In this document: one piece after another, positions 5,041-5,180 of the stretch
How the letters are laid out: the number at the start of each line of letters is the position of its first letter
Numbering within the stretch: position 1 is the first letter of the stretch
Source of the DNA: an uncultured Bacilli bacterium
Lineage (GTDB): Bacteria > Bacillota_I > Bacilli_A > RF39 > UBA660
Assembly (NCBI GenBank): GCA_934101445.1
Contig: CAKORQ010000079.1
Location: forward strand, 1-5,180
Direction: 5' to 3'
DNA: 5,180 bases
Notes under the pieces: model-generated
What the model was told of the DNA's origin: nothing
The model's input: the letters and a program-made list of their open reading frames with translations, nothing else
Database searches by the model: none
Position numbers and translations under genes: made by a program

Positions 5041-5061
5041 ATTTTCACCTGTTTAAAGAAT

Positions 5062-5097
5062 ACTATAAATTTTAATGATTTTAAAGGCTTTCGACAA
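5062..5097 (-). promoter_or_regulatory. Sigma gene promoter region with Spo0A box
   Basis: TGTCGAA (5096-5090) is an exact core 0A box, and the surrounding CTTGTCGAA matches TTTGTCRAA at eight of nine positions. It overlaps a -35-like TTGTCG (5097-5092). TAAAAT (5074-5069) lies 17 bases downstream, and TATAGT (5067-5062), identical to the candidate spoIIGA -10, lies 24 bases downstream. Overlap of a 0A box with the -35 element is the arrangement of Spo0A-activated sigma-A promoters in B. subtilis. Which -10 is used cannot be told. Confidence 0.5.
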
Positions 5098-5180
5098 GAC
5101 TTCTAATAACTGTTAAAAAAATGACAACGTACTATCTTTAATTTCAAATTTTAAAAAAAGACTATTTGTGCTGTAGCATA
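5098..5180. other. Intergenic sequence up to window end
   Basis: No open frame of note on either strand. On the minus strand TTGTCAT followed by six Ts (5127-5115) resembles a weak Spo0A box; the same 12 bases (TTGTCATTTTTT) occur on the plus strand at 2192-2203 near the spoIIGA promoter. Confidence 0.3.

Overview
The window comes from an AT-rich, endospore-forming Bacillota. Five minus-strand genes are recognisable sporulation genes (spoVAC, spoVAD, spoVAE, spoIIGA, sigE). A forespore-type sigma factor, sigF or possibly sigG, is split over two reading frames. The very low GC, short proteins and stripped-down spoVA set suggest a reduced-genome member of the Bacilli, such as an uncultured Erysipelotrichales- or RF39-like lineage; this placement is inference. 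TGA appears to be a stop: spoVAD ends on a TGA that overlaps the ATG of spoVAE, and visible Trp codons are TGG. This argues against the Mycoplasma code.

Layout, left to right. Positions 2-607 (plus strand) hold the 3' end of an unrecognised membrane/coiled-coil gene. It converges on sigE across a short gap with a probable bidirectional terminator. On the minus strand, spoIIGA (pro-SigE protease) and sigE overlap by 8 bases and form one transcription unit. Upstream of spoIIGA is about 470 bases without an intact gene. It contains a degraded fragment resembling the C-terminus of a DUF4143-type ATPase and, at its far end, the terminator of the spoVA operon. Then come spoVAE, spoVAD and spoVAC, tightly overlapping and read right to left. 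Upstream of them is the sigma factor, whose first 75 codons (regions 2.1-2.4) end at TAG and whose regions 3-4 continue in the +1 frame. The last 140 bases hold a promoter region with a near-consensus Spo0A box.

How the genes work together: Spo0A would switch on the sigma-F-like gene and spoIIGA-sigE. The forespore sigma and SigE would then drive the two compartments of the developing spore. SpoVAC/D/E would load dipicolinic acid into the forespore.

The two most notable points are these. (1) The sigma factor seems to need a +1 frameshift at CCC-TAG, with a hairpin five bases downstream, which suggests programmed recoding of a sporulation sigma factor. (2) Both spoVAC and spoIIGA have an inverted repeat whose 3' arm contains the Shine-Dalgarno (SD) sequence and whose interior contains the candidate -10 box. 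Read-through mRNA would therefore have a masked SD, while mRNA from the gene's own promoter would not.
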